Source of the DNA: an uncultured Lachnospiraceae bacterium
Lineage (GTDB): Bacteria > Bacillota > Clostridia > Lachnospirales > Lachnospiraceae
Reading direction: 5' to 3'
Assembly: GCA_910579325.1 (NCBI GenBank)
Contig: CAJTTU010000015.1
Coordinates: 891-51,133, forward strand
Length of the DNA stretch: 50,243 bases
Below are positions 17,376-25,273 of this stretch, in pieces. The stretch's first letter is position 1. Each line of letters begins with the position of its first letter. The notes under the pieces were generated by a model. The model had not been told where the DNA came from. It did not search any database and worked only from the letters and a program-made list of their open reading frames with translations. A program made the translations under genes and the position numbers.

Positions 17376-17412
17376 CGCTATGAAATTTAAAAGTAACTAA
17401 TTAAATAATCCG
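17376..17412 (+). promoter_or_regulatory. Upstream box CGCTATGAAATTT before larB
   Basis: A third copy of the box found at 12160 and 13410 (GCTATGAAATTT..AAGTAACTAATTAA), again followed by an A/T-rich promoter-like stretch with TTTCGAAA and GATATAGTAT near 17440. The 17180-17739 gap holds this box, a family-1 repeat, the CAGCAACG composite and a weak hairpin near 17210-17250. Confidence 0.5.
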
Positions 17413-17526
17413 TATATTTCGAAAACAAAGCTTTTTTGATATAGTATCATTACCAGGTCAACATCACTGTGAAATGTTCATGGACGGGTTTCTACCGGTG
17501 ATTCGGACAGGAATTTATAAAGCAGG

Positions 17527-17572
17527 CTACAGGAATTTTATAAAATCAGGAATGGAGAGATTCCGGGAGACC
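17527..17572 (+). repeat. Hairpin repeat family 1, copy B (degenerate)
   Basis: It keeps the shared words GGAATTTTATAAAATCAGG and ATTCCGGGAGA, but the outer stem is decayed on its 5' side. Confidence 0.6.
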
Positions 17573-17577
17573 AAAAC

Positions 17578-17723
17578 AAGTGACAGAACGGAAAAAGCAG
17601 TGTCAAATAGTTTATGAAAAACAGCAACGAACCAGACAAGCCCCGGGAGGATATACTGACGCGTCTGCGGCAGGAAATTCTCTCAGGTCCAGGGTGCTTG
17701 GGAGGGTAGTTGCGGAACTATAA
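17578..17723 (+). repeat. CAGCAACG...AGTTGCGGAACTATA composite element, copy 2
   Basis: It begins like the element at 9775 (GTGACAGAAC, AGTGTCAA, TTTATGAAA, CAGCAACGAACC) and ends with TGCTTGGGAGGGTAGTTGC then GGAACTATAA, a unit repeated at 38932-38968. GCAAC near the front can pair with GTTGC near the end, and TAGTT can pair with AACTA. It forms the leader of larB. Confidence 0.6.
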
Positions 17724-17739
17724 GAAGGCGGGAAATAAA

Positions 17740-18489
17740 ATGACAAAAAAAGAACTGGAGCAAATGCTGCGGGAGGTGCAGTCCGGCAGCCGGAGCGTGG
17801 AGCAGGCGTTAGAGCAGATGCAGGAAATGCCTTATAAGGATCTGGAGTATGCCAAGGTGGATTACCACAGAGAGCTTAGAAACGGCTTCCCCGAGGTCAT
17901 CTACAGCCCGGGGAAAAGCCTGGAACAGATCAGAGGCATCGTGACGGACATGCTGAAAAGGACGAAGGGCAATATCCTGGCTTCCCGGGCGGACGAAAAG
18001 GTTTATGAGACAATCCGGGAGCTGACGGAGGATGCGGTTTATTATAAAGAAGCCAGGGCCGTCGTGGTAAAGCGGCAGGATTACCGGGAGACGGACAGCT
18101 ATATCGCCGTGGTGACGGCAGGTACCTCCGATATCCCGGTGGCCGAGGAGGCGGCCGTCACGGCCATGGTTATGGGAAACTCCGTAAAGCGGCTGTATGA
18201 CGTGGGTGTGGCCGGCATCCACAGGCTGCTGGATAATGTGGAGGTGATTAACCAGGCGAAGGTAATTATTGTGGTGGCCGGCATGGAAGGGGCGCTGGCC
18301 TCCGTGGTCGGCGGTCTGACCGATAAGCCGGTGATTGCGGTGCCCACCAGTATCGGATACGGCGCGAATTTCGGCGGGCTTTCCGCATTGCTTGGCATGC
18401 TGACCTCCTGTGCCAGCGGCATCGGCGTGGTGAATATCGACAATGGGTTCGGGGCGGCTTGTATGGCGTCGAAGATTAATCAGTTGTAG
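17740..18489 (+). CDS. larB: LarB, pyridinium-3,5-biscarboxylic acid mononucleotide synthase
   Basis: A 249-residue protein related to PurE, recognised as LarB. An N-terminal helical part contains KVDYHRELRNGFPEVIYSPGKS. The PurE-like Rossmann half contains VTAGTSDIPVAEEA, YDVGVAGIHRLL, VVAGMEGALASVVGGL and VPTSIGYGANFGG. LarB carboxylates and hydrolyses nicotinic acid adenine dinucleotide in the first step of nickel-pincer nucleotide synthesis, the cofactor of lactate racemase. ATG 17740 is preferred because of the GGCGGG upstream and because the alternative TTG 17710 lies inside the repeat element. larC follows after 17 bases. Confidence 0.92.
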   Translation: MTKKELEQMLREVQSGSRSVEQALEQMQEMPYKDLEYAKVDYHRELRNGFPEVIYSPGKSLEQIRGIVTDMLKRTKGNILASRADEKVYETIRELTEDAVYYKEARAVVVKRQDYRETDSYIAVVTAGTSDIPVAEEAAVTAMVMGNSVKRLYDVGVAGIHRLLDNVEVINQAKVIIVVAGMEGALASVVGGLTDKPVIAVPTSIGYGANFGGLSALLGMLTSCASGIGVVNIDNGFGAACMASKINQL

Positions 18490-18506
18490 GGAGGAAATAA
18501 CAGAGG

Positions 18507-19229
18507 ATGAAAATTTTATATTTTGACTGCTTTGCGGGAATCAGCGGGGATATGACTTTGGGCGCTTTTCTGGACTGCGGCGTCAGTGCGGATTATCTGC
18601 AGACGACGCTTGAAAAGCTTAAAGTGCCGGGATTTCATCTGGAAGTTGAAAAGACGAAAAAGAACGGCATTACGGGAACCCAGTGCAAAGTAATCTGCGA
18701 ACGGGAGGAACATGCGCACCGTCATTTTTCCGACATCCGGAAAATCATTGAGGACAGCGCCCTGGAGGATGAGATCAAAAGGACGGCGGTAAGGATTTTT
18801 AAAAGAGTGGCGGAAGCGGAAGGAAAGGTGCATGGGGTTACACCGGATCACGTGCATTTTCACGAGGTGGGCGCGGTGGATTCCATCGTGGACATTGTGG
18901 GCGCAGCCATTTGCTACCACAGCGTTGCTCCGGATGCGGTTTATGCCTCGGCGGTCAATGTGGGGACTGGTTTTGTAAAGTGCGCCCACGGCATTCTCCC
19001 CGTACCCGCCCCGGCCACCGCCGAGATTCTGGCCGGAACAAAGCTTCCCGTGTACGCAGAGGCGGCGGAGGGCGAGTGTACCACGCCGACAGGCGCAGCG
19101 ATCCTGGCCGAGCTGGCAGGCCACAGCGGCCGGCTGCCGGTTATGAATATTGAGACGGTAGGATATGGGTTCGGCGAAAGGGAGTTTCAGGTGCTCAATG
19201 CGCTGCGGATGTTTGTGGGGGATTGCTGA
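18507..19229 (+). CDS. larC: LarC N-terminal domain (LarC1-type nickel insertion protein), short form
   Basis: A 240-residue protein with the LarC/DUF111 N-terminal half: YFDCFAGISGDMTLGAFLD, a His-rich HAHRHFSDI, HVHFHEVGAVDSIVDIVG and CTTPTGAAIL. LarC is a CTP-dependent enzyme that inserts nickel into the pincer nucleotide. Full-length LarC is about 400 residues and in Lactobacillus is made from larC1 and larC2 by frameshifting. Here the frame ends at MFVGDC and neither other frame continues (the nearest closes within about ten codons), so the LarC2 half is absent at this locus. larE and larA are also absent from the window. GGGAGGAAATAACAGAGG precedes the start. Confidence 0.88.
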   Translation: MKILYFDCFAGISGDMTLGAFLDCGVSADYLQTTLEKLKVPGFHLEVEKTKKNGITGTQCKVICEREEHAHRHFSDIRKIIEDSALEDEIKRTAVRIFKRVAEAEGKVHGVTPDHVHFHEVGAVDSIVDIVGAAICYHSVAPDAVYASAVNVGTGFVKCAHGILPVPAPATAEILAGTKLPVYAEAAEGECTTPTGAAILAELAGHSGRLPVMNIETVGYGFGEREFQVLNALRMFVGDC

Positions 19230-19267
19230 GTATGAAAAATTAAAATCTCAACTCAATCTTGGATAAG

Positions 19268-19288
19268 GGGGCTTAATGCCCCTTTTTG
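19268..19288 (+). terminator. Intrinsic terminator of larBC
   Basis: GGGGC (19268-19272) and GCCCC (19278-19282) enclose TTAAT and are followed by five T residues that merge into the next repeat. Confidence 0.8.
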
Positions 19289-19332
19289 ATATCATAGGAA
19301 AGTCCTCCGAACTTCCCTATGATATCAAAAGC
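19283..19332 (+). repeat. GGAAAGTCCTCCGAACTTCC hairpin repeat (family 3), copy 1
   Basis: Outer arms GATATCATAGG and CCTATGATATC pair perfectly around the core AAAGTCCTCCGAACTTC. The same core and flanks (TTTTTGTATC... ATACAAAAA) occur at 41137-41183, also directly behind a terminator. Confidence 0.75.
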
Positions 19333-19397
19333 CCTCCGGGTAGGATCGCACTGTGGCGTAGAGGAATTATGTCGCCAAAGCGACCCGCCGCAGACGG

Positions 19398-19497
19398 AGA
19401 ATCTGCCTATGGCAGATTCTAATTTAATTACGGAGTATCCGCCGGCAAAGTGCGCCGGTACCCAAGGGTATGCTTTGTGATGACGCATTTTGTGGAT
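19398..19497 (+). repeat. Three-stem structured repeat (family 2), copy 1
   Basis: A hairpin AGAATCTGCC/GGCAGATTCT (19398-19420) is followed by ACGGAGTATCC and a nested fold: ATCC/GGAT, CAAAGTGC/GCATTTTG and TACC-CAAG-GGTA. Copy 2 at 38786-38887 keeps every stem with base changes. It lies in the 457-base gap between larC and the two-component system, which also contains GTCGC/GCGAC at about 19364-19376. Confidence 0.75.
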
Positions 19498-19604
19498 TAT
19501 TTTGGAAGAAGCGGAAAGGTAAAACTTTTTCTGCTTCATTTATTTTACAAAAGAACACAAAAAGGATATATTAATCTGATAAAGTAACCCCATCAAATAT
19601 AGAT

Positions 19605-19662
19605 GTACTCCCGGAGGCCTCTCGCCAGATTAGGCAGAGAGAGATAGAGATTCCGGGTGTAC
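19605..19662 (+). repeat. Hairpin repeat family 1, copy C
   Basis: GTACTCCCGGA (19605-19615) pairs with TCCGGGTGTAC (19652-19662), one mismatch. An inner CTCTC/GAGAG stem encloses CCAGATTAGGCA, close to the AAATCAGGCA loop of other copies. It ends 24 bases before the response-regulator start. Confidence 0.75.
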
Positions 19663-19686
19663 ACACACCGATAACGGAGCGTACGA

Positions 19687-20364
19687 ATGGAACAGAAACT
19701 GCTGATCGTGGAGGATGACCGTCTGATGGCGGAGGCGGCGGCCGATTATTTTACCGGGAAGGGCTGGGAAGTGAAAAGGGCGGAGGACGGAATAGAGGCT
19801 TTGACATTTTTGGAAAGGGAAAGTTTCCATCTGATTCTGCTGGATGTGATGATGCCGGGAAAGGACGGTTTTGCCGTGTGCCGGGAAATCCGCAGCCACA
19901 GCGACGTGCCGGTGATCTTTATCACGGCCCGGGTGCTGGAAGAGGATATGCTGAACGGATATTCTCTGGGGGCGGACGATTATGTGACCAAGCCTTTTTC
20001 CCTGCCGGTGCTGTATGCAAAGGCGATGGCGCTGACGGGAAGGGTACACGGAGCCGGAAAAGACGGCTTTACCCTGTGCGCAGGCAGCCTGAAGGTGGAT
20101 GTGAAAAGCCGCCGGGTGTGGAACCGGGATCAGCTTCTCTCCCTGCCGCCGAAGGAATACGAGATGCTTCTGTTTTTCCTGGAAAATCCGGGACGGATCT
20201 ACAGCCGGGAGCAGCTTCTGATCCGCTTCTGGGGCTATGATTTCGACGGCAATGAGCGGGTGGTTGACAACCATATCAAAAAGCTGCGCAAAGCTATCGG
20301 CGGCTGCGGCTGTTCCATTCAGACCGTGCGCAAATCCGGGTATCGGATGGAGGTGGGAGAATGA
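19687..20364 (+). CDS. OmpR/PhoB-family response regulator
   Basis: A 225-residue two-domain regulator. The receiver domain (1-118) has acidic residues at 9-11 (VEDD), the phospho-acceptor Asp at about 53 (LLDVMMPG), Thr at about 80 (FITA) and Lys at about 102 (VTKPF). The winged-helix DNA-binding domain (130-222) carries LPPKEYEMLLFFLENPGRI, RVVDNHIKKLRKAI and TVRKSGYRM. It is followed by its kinase with a 4-base overlap (ATGA). A family-1 hairpin repeat lies directly before the start. The signal and targets are unknown; the kinase's large external domain suggests an envelope or extracellular cue. Confidence 0.93.
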   Translation: MEQKLLIVEDDRLMAEAAADYFTGKGWEVKRAEDGIEALTFLERESFHLILLDVMMPGKDGFAVCREIRSHSDVPVIFITARVLEEDMLNGYSLGADDYVTKPFSLPVLYAKAMALTGRVHGAGKDGFTLCAGSLKVDVKSRRVWNRDQLLSLPPKEYEMLLFFLENPGRIYSREQLLIRFWGYDFDGNERVVDNHIKKLRKAIGGCGCSIQTVRKSGYRMEVGE

Positions 20365-22217
20365 AAAGAAGAAAAAGAAAGTTCTGGCAGCCCGTGGTGG
20401 TTCAGTTTATGGTGCTGTATCTGGCGATGATGGTATTGGCCACATTACTGGTGGCGAACAAGTTTGTGGATGAGTTCAGAGAGGAACTGGAGCAGTATGC
20501 TATCTCCGTGCTGAGCGACGCGTCTAATCAGGAACTTGATGTGAGGGATGGTATCTGGCAGGGGAAAGACTGGAACGGAGAAGTGCGGAGCGACTTTTAT
20601 CAGGAGCTTTCCAATCAACGTCTCTGGATGATTGACAATGATTTCAGCAGCGTTTCGGCAGCGTTTTACGATGAAAATAAAAATTTGCTGGCACAAAGCC
20701 GGAATGAAGTAAGGAGCAAAGTTCGGATATCCACCGATACGGAAGAATTCCAGTATGTAGAAAAGACTTTTGGGCTGGATGATTATCTGTCCGCGGAAGA
20801 ATTGAAAGAGCTGGCCGCATATAAAGCGGAAAATATTCAGGCTCTGGTCGAGACAAATTTCACCACTCCTGAGCCGTATGAATTTTACCTCCGGCTGTCC
20901 CCCGACGGGCAGGAGCTTTGGGGGATTGTGATACAGGAGCTTACCTGGCGGGAGACGTCCTGGGAAGAGATAACGGAAAAAGAGGAGCCAATGTATGAAA
21001 ACCCGCTGACGGGAAATTCTTTTGGTACCCAGACAATGGCGGGAGAATACGATTTTGTCACCGGAGAGTATATAGGCGAGAAGGAATTTGAGGTGACGGA
21101 CAGCCGAATTTTATGGGAGTGGAAAAATCCGGCGCCGGGAAACGGACAGGGGGACGAGGGGCGGCTGATCGAAGTCGGTGAATATGATATTAATCTTCCT
21201 TACCTGTTGTCATATTATTATCGGACTGCCGGTCTTTATGAGAGATGGAGCAGATGGAATGCCAGCAGCTATCTCCATGATTTTCCGCAGCAGGAGGAAT
21301 TTGTCTGGGAGGCAGGTATTGAGGAGCCTCCTTTTGAGGAAGAAAGAAGCACATTTTTCATTTACCGGGGCAGATACCGGCTGAAAATCGGAATGGCGAA
21401 TGCTCCGTCCGCCTATGCGGAAATCCGTATGGAAGCCAGACCCTGGCATGCCGCCATGGATTATATGAAATACATTTACCTGGTCGCACTTGCCTTTACC
21501 CTGGCCAGTATGGCAAAAGTAATCTACGCATTCCGTCAGACCAGCAAAAAACAGGCCGCGCTGGAGGAGACCCGCCGGGATTTTATCAATGCTATGGCAC
21601 ACGAGCTGAAAACGCCGTTAGGTGTCATCCGGAATTTTGCGGAAAATCTGATGGAACACAATATGGAAGAAAAGCGGGATTACTACCTGTCCCAGATCAT
21701 TGGCCAGACCGAAGAGATGGACGGTTTGGTAACGGAGATGATCGGCCTCTCAAAGCTGGAATCGGAAAAGCTGGAGTTAAGGAAGGAGACGGTATCCTTC
21801 GCGAAGCTTATTCGGGAGCAGATGGAACGGTTTTCGCCCATGCTCCGGGAGAAAAACCTGCAGGTGCGGTATGAGGAAAAGGCGGATTTCCTGGTGGAAG
21901 GCGACAGGGAATATCTGGCCAGGGCAGTGTGGAGCCTGCTGTCCAACGCAGTGGACTACAACATACCCGGCGGCAGCATCCTGGTCAGAACCGAGGGAGA
22001 GCGGTGCATAATCGAGAATACCGGGTTCCCCATGGGGGAAGAGCAGCTGGTTCATGCCTTCGATCTGTTCTACACGGAGGATCAAAGCCGCAGCGGAAAA
22101 GACCGGCATATGGGGATGGGGCTGTTTCTGGCGAAAAAGATTCTGGAGCTTCACGGAATGGGGATTGCGCTGGAAAATACCGGGGACGGCGTAAGGGCTG
22201 TGATCAGCAGGAGGTAA
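20361..22217 (+). CDS. Sensor histidine kinase with large extracytoplasmic domain
   Basis: A 618-residue membrane kinase. TM1 is at about 11-33, an unusually large extracytoplasmic sensor of about 330 residues follows, then TM2 at about 368-390. The HisKA helix carries the phospho-His at about 414 (NAMAHELKTPLG). The HATPase domain has an N-box (LSNAVDYNIPG, about 525) and G-boxes (HMGMGLFLAKKILELHG). The external part is rich in acidic and aromatic residues and is not a fold I recognise. It overlaps the response-regulator gene by four bases, so they are translated together. No transporter follows; the next gene is a Crp-type regulator after its own terminator. Confidence 0.9.
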   Translation: MKRRKRKFWQPVVVQFMVLYLAMMVLATLLVANKFVDEFREELEQYAISVLSDASNQELDVRDGIWQGKDWNGEVRSDFYQELSNQRLWMIDNDFSSVSAAFYDENKNLLAQSRNEVRSKVRISTDTEEFQYVEKTFGLDDYLSAEELKELAAYKAENIQALVETNFTTPEPYEFYLRLSPDGQELWGIVIQELTWRETSWEEITEKEEPMYENPLTGNSFGTQTMAGEYDFVTGEYIGEKEFEVTDSRILWEWKNPAPGNGQGDEGRLIEVGEYDINLPYLLSYYYRTAGLYERWSRWNASSYLHDFPQQEEFVWEAGIEEPPFEEERSTFFIYRGRYRLKIGMANAPSAYAEIRMEARPWHAAMDYMKYIYLVALAFTLASMAKVIYAFRQTSKKQAALEETRRDFINAMAHELKTPLGVIRNFAENLMEHNMEEKRDYYLSQIIGQTEEMDGLVTEMIGLSKLESEKLELRKETVSFAKLIREQMERFSPMLREKNLQVRYEEKADFLVEGDREYLARAVWSLLSNAVDYNIPGGSILVRTEGERCIIENTGFPMGEEQLVHAFDLFYTEDQSRSGKDRHMGMGLFLAKKILELHGMGIALENTGDGVRAVISRR

Positions 22218-22346
22218 ATCCAGAGATTCTTCCCGGCCTGATCAGAGAAAAATCTGATATGAAACAAGGGGGAAGCCAGGCAGAGAATCCGATGCGGGGC
22301 CGGCAGAAAAATTAAATGCGTTTTTTATATGAAGTAAAATCACCGT

Positions 22347-22375
22347 TTGTCAATCATACCAAAATGTGTTAAACT
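22347..22375 (+). promoter_or_regulatory. Sigma-A promoter placed directly before a terminator
   Basis: TTGTCA (22347-22352), 17-base spacer, TAAACT (22370-22375). The predicted start falls inside the hairpin at 22378-22421, so transcripts would be extremely short or attenuated before the crp-like gene. Confidence 0.6.
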
Positions 22376-22377
22376 AA

Positions 22378-22421
22378 AAAACAGTTGGCGGTTTCATCAC
22401 AGATGCCGCCGGCTGTTTTTT
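22378..22421 (+). terminator. Strong intrinsic terminator / attenuator before the Crp-like gene
   Basis: AAAACAG (about 22378-22384) with GGCGG pairs with CCGCC and CTGTTTT (22406-22418), followed by more T residues. It also ends transcription from the upstream kinase gene. Confidence 0.85.
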
Positions 22422-22519
22422 CTGTGTATGGAAATGGCTGCGGATTTTCCGTGCCTGATGGAAAGGAAGCGCCTGGCGTACGCAGGAATTGTTCCGGAGT
22501 CTGGAAAGGATGGGGGTAT

Positions 22520-23194
22520 ATGGAGCAGTCAGAATTTGAACCGGTTTATCAGGAAACATTTCCTTTCTGGGATGAAATATCCGACGGGGACAGAGAATAT
22601 ATCTGCAGGAACTCCTATGCCGTCGCCTACCCCAAGGGAAAAAATGTCCATGACGGCGATGAGTGCTCCGGCGTGATTTTTGTGCGTTCGGGATGCCTCA
22701 GGACTTATATGCTGTCGGAAGAGGGGAAGGATATCACGCTGTACCGGCTGTATAAAGGGGATATGTGTATGCTGTCCGCTTCCTGCGTGCTGAAGGCCAT
22801 TACCTTTGACGTGATGATCGACGCGGAAGAGGACAGCGAGTGCTATGTGATCGGCGGGCCTGCCTTTGCGGCGGTTTCGGAGCGTAATCCCTGTATTAAA
22901 ATCTTTGCCCTTGAGACGGCCGTCGGCCGCTTTTCCGATGTGATGTGGGTGATGCAGCAGATTCTTTTTATGAGTATGGACAGGAGGCTGGCCATTTTCC
23001 TGACGGATGAATCGGCCAGAACCGGCGCCGATACGATTGCGCTGACCCACGGGCAGATCGCCCGGTATATGGGGTCTGCCCGTGAGGTGGTGTCGAGAAT
23101 GCTGAAATATTTTGCCAATGAGGGGCTTGTGGAGGTTTCCCGCAAAGGGGTAAAGATTGTTGATAAAAAACGGTTGCGGGATATGGCGGTGTGA
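22520..23194 (+). CDS. Crp/Fnr-family transcriptional regulator
   Basis: A 224-residue protein. The N-terminal cyclic-nucleotide-binding-like barrel (20-130) contains YPKGKNVHDGDECSGVIFVRSG and the DITLYRLYKGDMCMLSASC segment common in anaerobe Crp proteins. The C-terminal helix-turn-helix reads LTHGQIARYMGSAREVVSRML. Cys residues near 30, 47, 56 and 79-85 could bind a cofactor but do not form the standard Fnr Fe-S set. ATG 22520 is chosen by GGAAAGGATGGGGGTAT. It faces a convergent ferredoxin/NapH-like pair, so control of redox genes is a reasonable but untested idea. Confidence 0.88.
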   Translation: MEQSEFEPVYQETFPFWDEISDGDREYICRNSYAVAYPKGKNVHDGDECSGVIFVRSGCLRTYMLSEEGKDITLYRLYKGDMCMLSASCVLKAITFDVMIDAEEDSECYVIGGPAFAAVSERNPCIKIFALETAVGRFSDVMWVMQQILFMSMDRRLAIFLTDESARTGADTIALTHGQIARYMGSAREVVSRMLKYFANEGLVEVSRKGVKIVDKKRLRDMAV

Positions 23195-23201
23195 GTTGGT
23201 T

Positions 23202-23795
23202 TTATGATTTTTGCGGCGTGTTTCTGTGTTTCGCCCTGCAGATCAGCTGCGTCATCGTTCCCATGGGGCAGTAGACGCACCAGGAACGGGGTTTGAACAG
23301 CAGCATTGTCACAAATCCCAGTACGGTAGAAGTCAGCATCACGCTGTAGAAGCCGAAAGCAAACTGCGCCACGCCGTCGGAAAAGAGGGTGCCGTGGTAT
23401 GCCCAGTGCCAGGGAAGCTTAAAAGTCCACAGCAGAGTAAGCGCCGTTCCTAAATTTTTCGTGCCGGAGAATACCAGATAGGTGTTCCACAGCATCTGGA
23501 AGAACATAGTGAAGAAGAAAATCAGAAATCCATATCGGAAATAGCCGGACTTCATCCATCCGGGGACGTCCTTTCTGCGGGACAGGCCGAACCGGCCGCC
23601 CACAAGGGAAAACAGCTGTCCCCGGCCGCAGTATTTGTTGCAGTAAGCTTTATTGCCTTTGATCAGGGCGATCAGCAGCGGAATAAAGAAGCAGAGAAGC
23701 CCCAGCCAGGCGAACAGGATATTGAAAAATCCCAGGATCAGATAGGTCAGCGAAGCGATCCAGAGGTAGTCATACCATTTCTTATTCTGTTTCAT
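23202..23795 (-). CDS. NapH/NosR-like membrane 4Fe-4S protein
   Basis: A 197-residue integral membrane protein with about five helices. Two conserved cysteine motifs match the Fer4_5 (NapH/NosR C-terminal) family: CNKYCGRGQLFSLVGG at about 52-67, where the usual CxxxCP is CNKYC, and WCVYCPMGTMTQL at about 174-186. Such proteins pass electrons across or along the membrane. ATG 23795 overlaps the stop of the ferredoxin gene (ATGA), so the two are co-translated and probably form one electron-transfer unit. A longer reading frame extends upstream but is antisense noise over the ferredoxin. Confidence 0.8.
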   Translation of the reverse strand: MKQNKKWYDYLWIASLTYLILGFFNILFAWLGLLCFFIPLLIALIKGNKAYCNKYCGRGQLFSLVGGRFGLSRRKDVPGWMKSGYFRYGFLIFFFTMFFQMLWNTYLVFSGTKNLGTALTLLWTFKLPWHWAYHGTLFSDGVAQFAFGFYSVMLTSTVLGFVTMLLFKPRSWCVYCPMGTMTQLICRAKHRNTPQKS

Positions 23796-23989
23796 GATTC
23801 CCTCACCTCCACCGTGATAATGCTTGCGGGACATTCCTTTGCGCATTTTCCGCATCCGACGCATAAGTTGTGGTCGATTTCGGCACAGATGCCCTTCGGA
23901 ATGGCGATCGCGTTTTTGGGACAGACCTTCATACAGCATCCACAGGCCACGCAGGCCCGGGTATTGACAATGGCTTTTCGTTTTGACAT
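23792..23989 (-). CDS. 2[4Fe-4S] ferredoxin
   Basis: A 65-residue ferredoxin with two complete cluster motifs: CVACGCCMKVCPKNAIAI (C-x2-C-x2-C-x3-CP) and CVGCGKCAKECPASII. It carries low-potential electrons in the cytoplasm. The start follows GGAGGCTTCCCT on the minus strand. Its stop overlaps the start of the NapH-like gene, forming a two-gene operon convergent with the Crp-like regulator. Confidence 0.92.
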   Translation of the reverse strand: MSKRKAIVNTRACVACGCCMKVCPKNAIAIPKGICAEIDHNLCVGCGKCAKECPASIITVEVRES

Positions 23990-24115
23990 AGGGAAGCCTC
24001 CTGTTTTGTGTCAGTATACAAAGAAATGGATTTTGATTCAGTGACGAGGTCACAGGTAGGATAGAGCAGATTCTTATTCATGTGAAATGGCAGGTATGTC
24101 AGGAAAGAGGAAAGT

Positions 24116-24619
24116 ATGCATGATAAAGTGACAAAAAAAGACATCGAACGGATGCGCCAGGAAATCGAATACAGAAAGCTGGTGGTGCGCAAAGAAGCGC
24201 TGGAGGCGGTGAAGGAAGCCCGTTCCCACGGTGATCTGAGCGAAAATTTTGAATACCATGCGGCAAAAAAGGATAAAAATGCCAATGAGAGCCGCATCCG
24301 CTATCTGGAACGGATGATTAAAACCGCCGTCCTGGTGTCTGATGATTCCAAAAGCGACGAAGCGGGACTGAATAACCGGGTGACAGTCTATTTTGAGGAT
24401 GAGGACGAGGAGGAAACCTATACCCTGGTGACTACGGTGCGGGGAAATTCCATCAATGGGTGGATTTCCACGGAATCCCCTCTTGGCAAGGCGGTTCTGG
24501 GCCATAAGGAAGGGGAGCGGGTGTATGTGAAGGTGAGCGACACGGCCGGGTATTATGTGGAAATCCGAAAGATTGAAAATGCGGAGGACGACGGGTCGAT
24601 TGGGCTGAGGAAGTTTTAG
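24116..24619 (+). CDS. GreA/GreB-like transcription elongation factor
   Basis: A 167-residue protein with the Gre fold. The N-terminal coiled coil includes RSHGDLSENFEYHAAKKDK, the acidic tip that reaches into the RNA polymerase channel. The C-terminal FKBP-like domain contains GWISTESPLGKAVLGHKEG. Gre factors stimulate RNA cleavage in backtracked polymerase. The NFEY in place of the usual NAEY and the acidic DEDEEETY loop suggest a divergent paralogue rather than the housekeeping GreA. The gene stands alone. Confidence 0.85.
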   Translation: MHDKVTKKDIERMRQEIEYRKLVVRKEALEAVKEARSHGDLSENFEYHAAKKDKNANESRIRYLERMIKTAVLVSDDSKSDEAGLNNRVTVYFEDEDEEETYTLVTTVRGNSINGWISTESPLGKAVLGHKEGERVYVKVSDTAGYYVEIRKIENAEDDGSIGLRKF

Positions 24620-24689
24620 AAGTATTGAAAATTTAACAGAATGTATCTTGTGAGTTTAAAAACACGTCAGGATTTGGAGGAGGAATATT

Positions 24690-25166
24690 ATGGAAAAATC
24701 AAATATCCGCCGCGCTGCGGAATCTGATATGGATGTCATTAATAAATTGCTTTACCAGGTTTTGAAAGTCCACAGTGACGCCCGCCCCGATTTGTTTAAG
24801 GCGGGGACAAAAAAATATAAGGACGATGAATTAAGGGCAATCATTGCGGATGATCTCCGGCCGATTTTCGTTGCGGAAAAGGACGGGGAGGTTGTGGGCT
24901 ATGCGTTCTGTGTCCATCAGCAGTATATTGACAATAACAATATGACCGATATCAAAACCCTTTACATCGACGACCTGTGCGTGGATGAGACTGCCCGCAA
25001 TACCCATGTGGGCAGGCAGCTGTACGAATATGTCCTGGATTTTGCCAAAGAGCAGGGCTATTACAATGTGACGCTGAACGTATGGGCGGATAATGTGAAC
25101 GCCGTGAAATTTTATGAGAAGCTGGGGCTTAAGATTCAGAAAATTGGGATGGAAAAGATTTTGTGA
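24690..25166 (+). CDS. GNAT-family N-acetyltransferase
   Basis: A 158-residue single GNAT domain: IRRAAESDMDVINKLLYQV at the N-terminus, central LYIDDLCVDETARNTHVGRQLYEYV containing the acetyl-CoA pyrophosphate loop (R-N-x-x-V-G-R), and a final NVTLNVWADNVNAVKFYEKLGL. The acceptor is unknown; the RimI-like layout fits a small amine or protein N-terminus. ATG 24690 follows TTGGAGGAGGAATATT. It shares a bidirectional terminator with the convergent substrate-binding protein gene. Confidence 0.88.
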   Translation: MEKSNIRRAAESDMDVINKLLYQVLKVHSDARPDLFKAGTKKYKDDELRAIIADDLRPIFVAEKDGEVVGYAFCVHQQYIDNNNMTDIKTLYIDDLCVDETARNTHVGRQLYEYVLDFAKEQGYYNVTLNVWADNVNAVKFYEKLGLKIQKIGMEKIL

Positions 25167-25203
25167 TGTTACCATAAGGCAAAAAGAGAATCTGATAAAA
25201 AAG

Positions 25204-25249
25204 ACAGGGAAGCGGCATAGCAAAAGTCACGCCGGGCTTCCCTGTTTTT
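25204..25249. terminator. Bidirectional intrinsic terminator
   Basis: ACAGGGAAGC (25204-25213) pairs with GCTTCCCTGT (25236-25245), with T runs on both strands. It serves the two convergent genes. Confidence 0.9.
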
Positions 25250-25273
25250 GTGAGGTATGAGCAGGCTTCCGGC

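Noticed and set aside
17655..17700. Glycine-riboswitch-like ATTCTCTCAGG before larB
   Set aside because: Only the CTCTCAGG word is present; the conserved GCCGAAGGGGCAA core is missing, so no aptamer is supported.
17700..17725. T-box-like GGGTAGTTGCGGAACTATA
   Set aside because: It does not match AGGGTGGnACCGCG and lacks the Stem I features; it is better explained as a dispersed repeat.
19190..19260. Programmed frameshift joining larC1 to larC2
   Set aside because: Both alternative frames close within a few codons of the G run, and a terminator follows at 19268, so there is no LarC2 to join.
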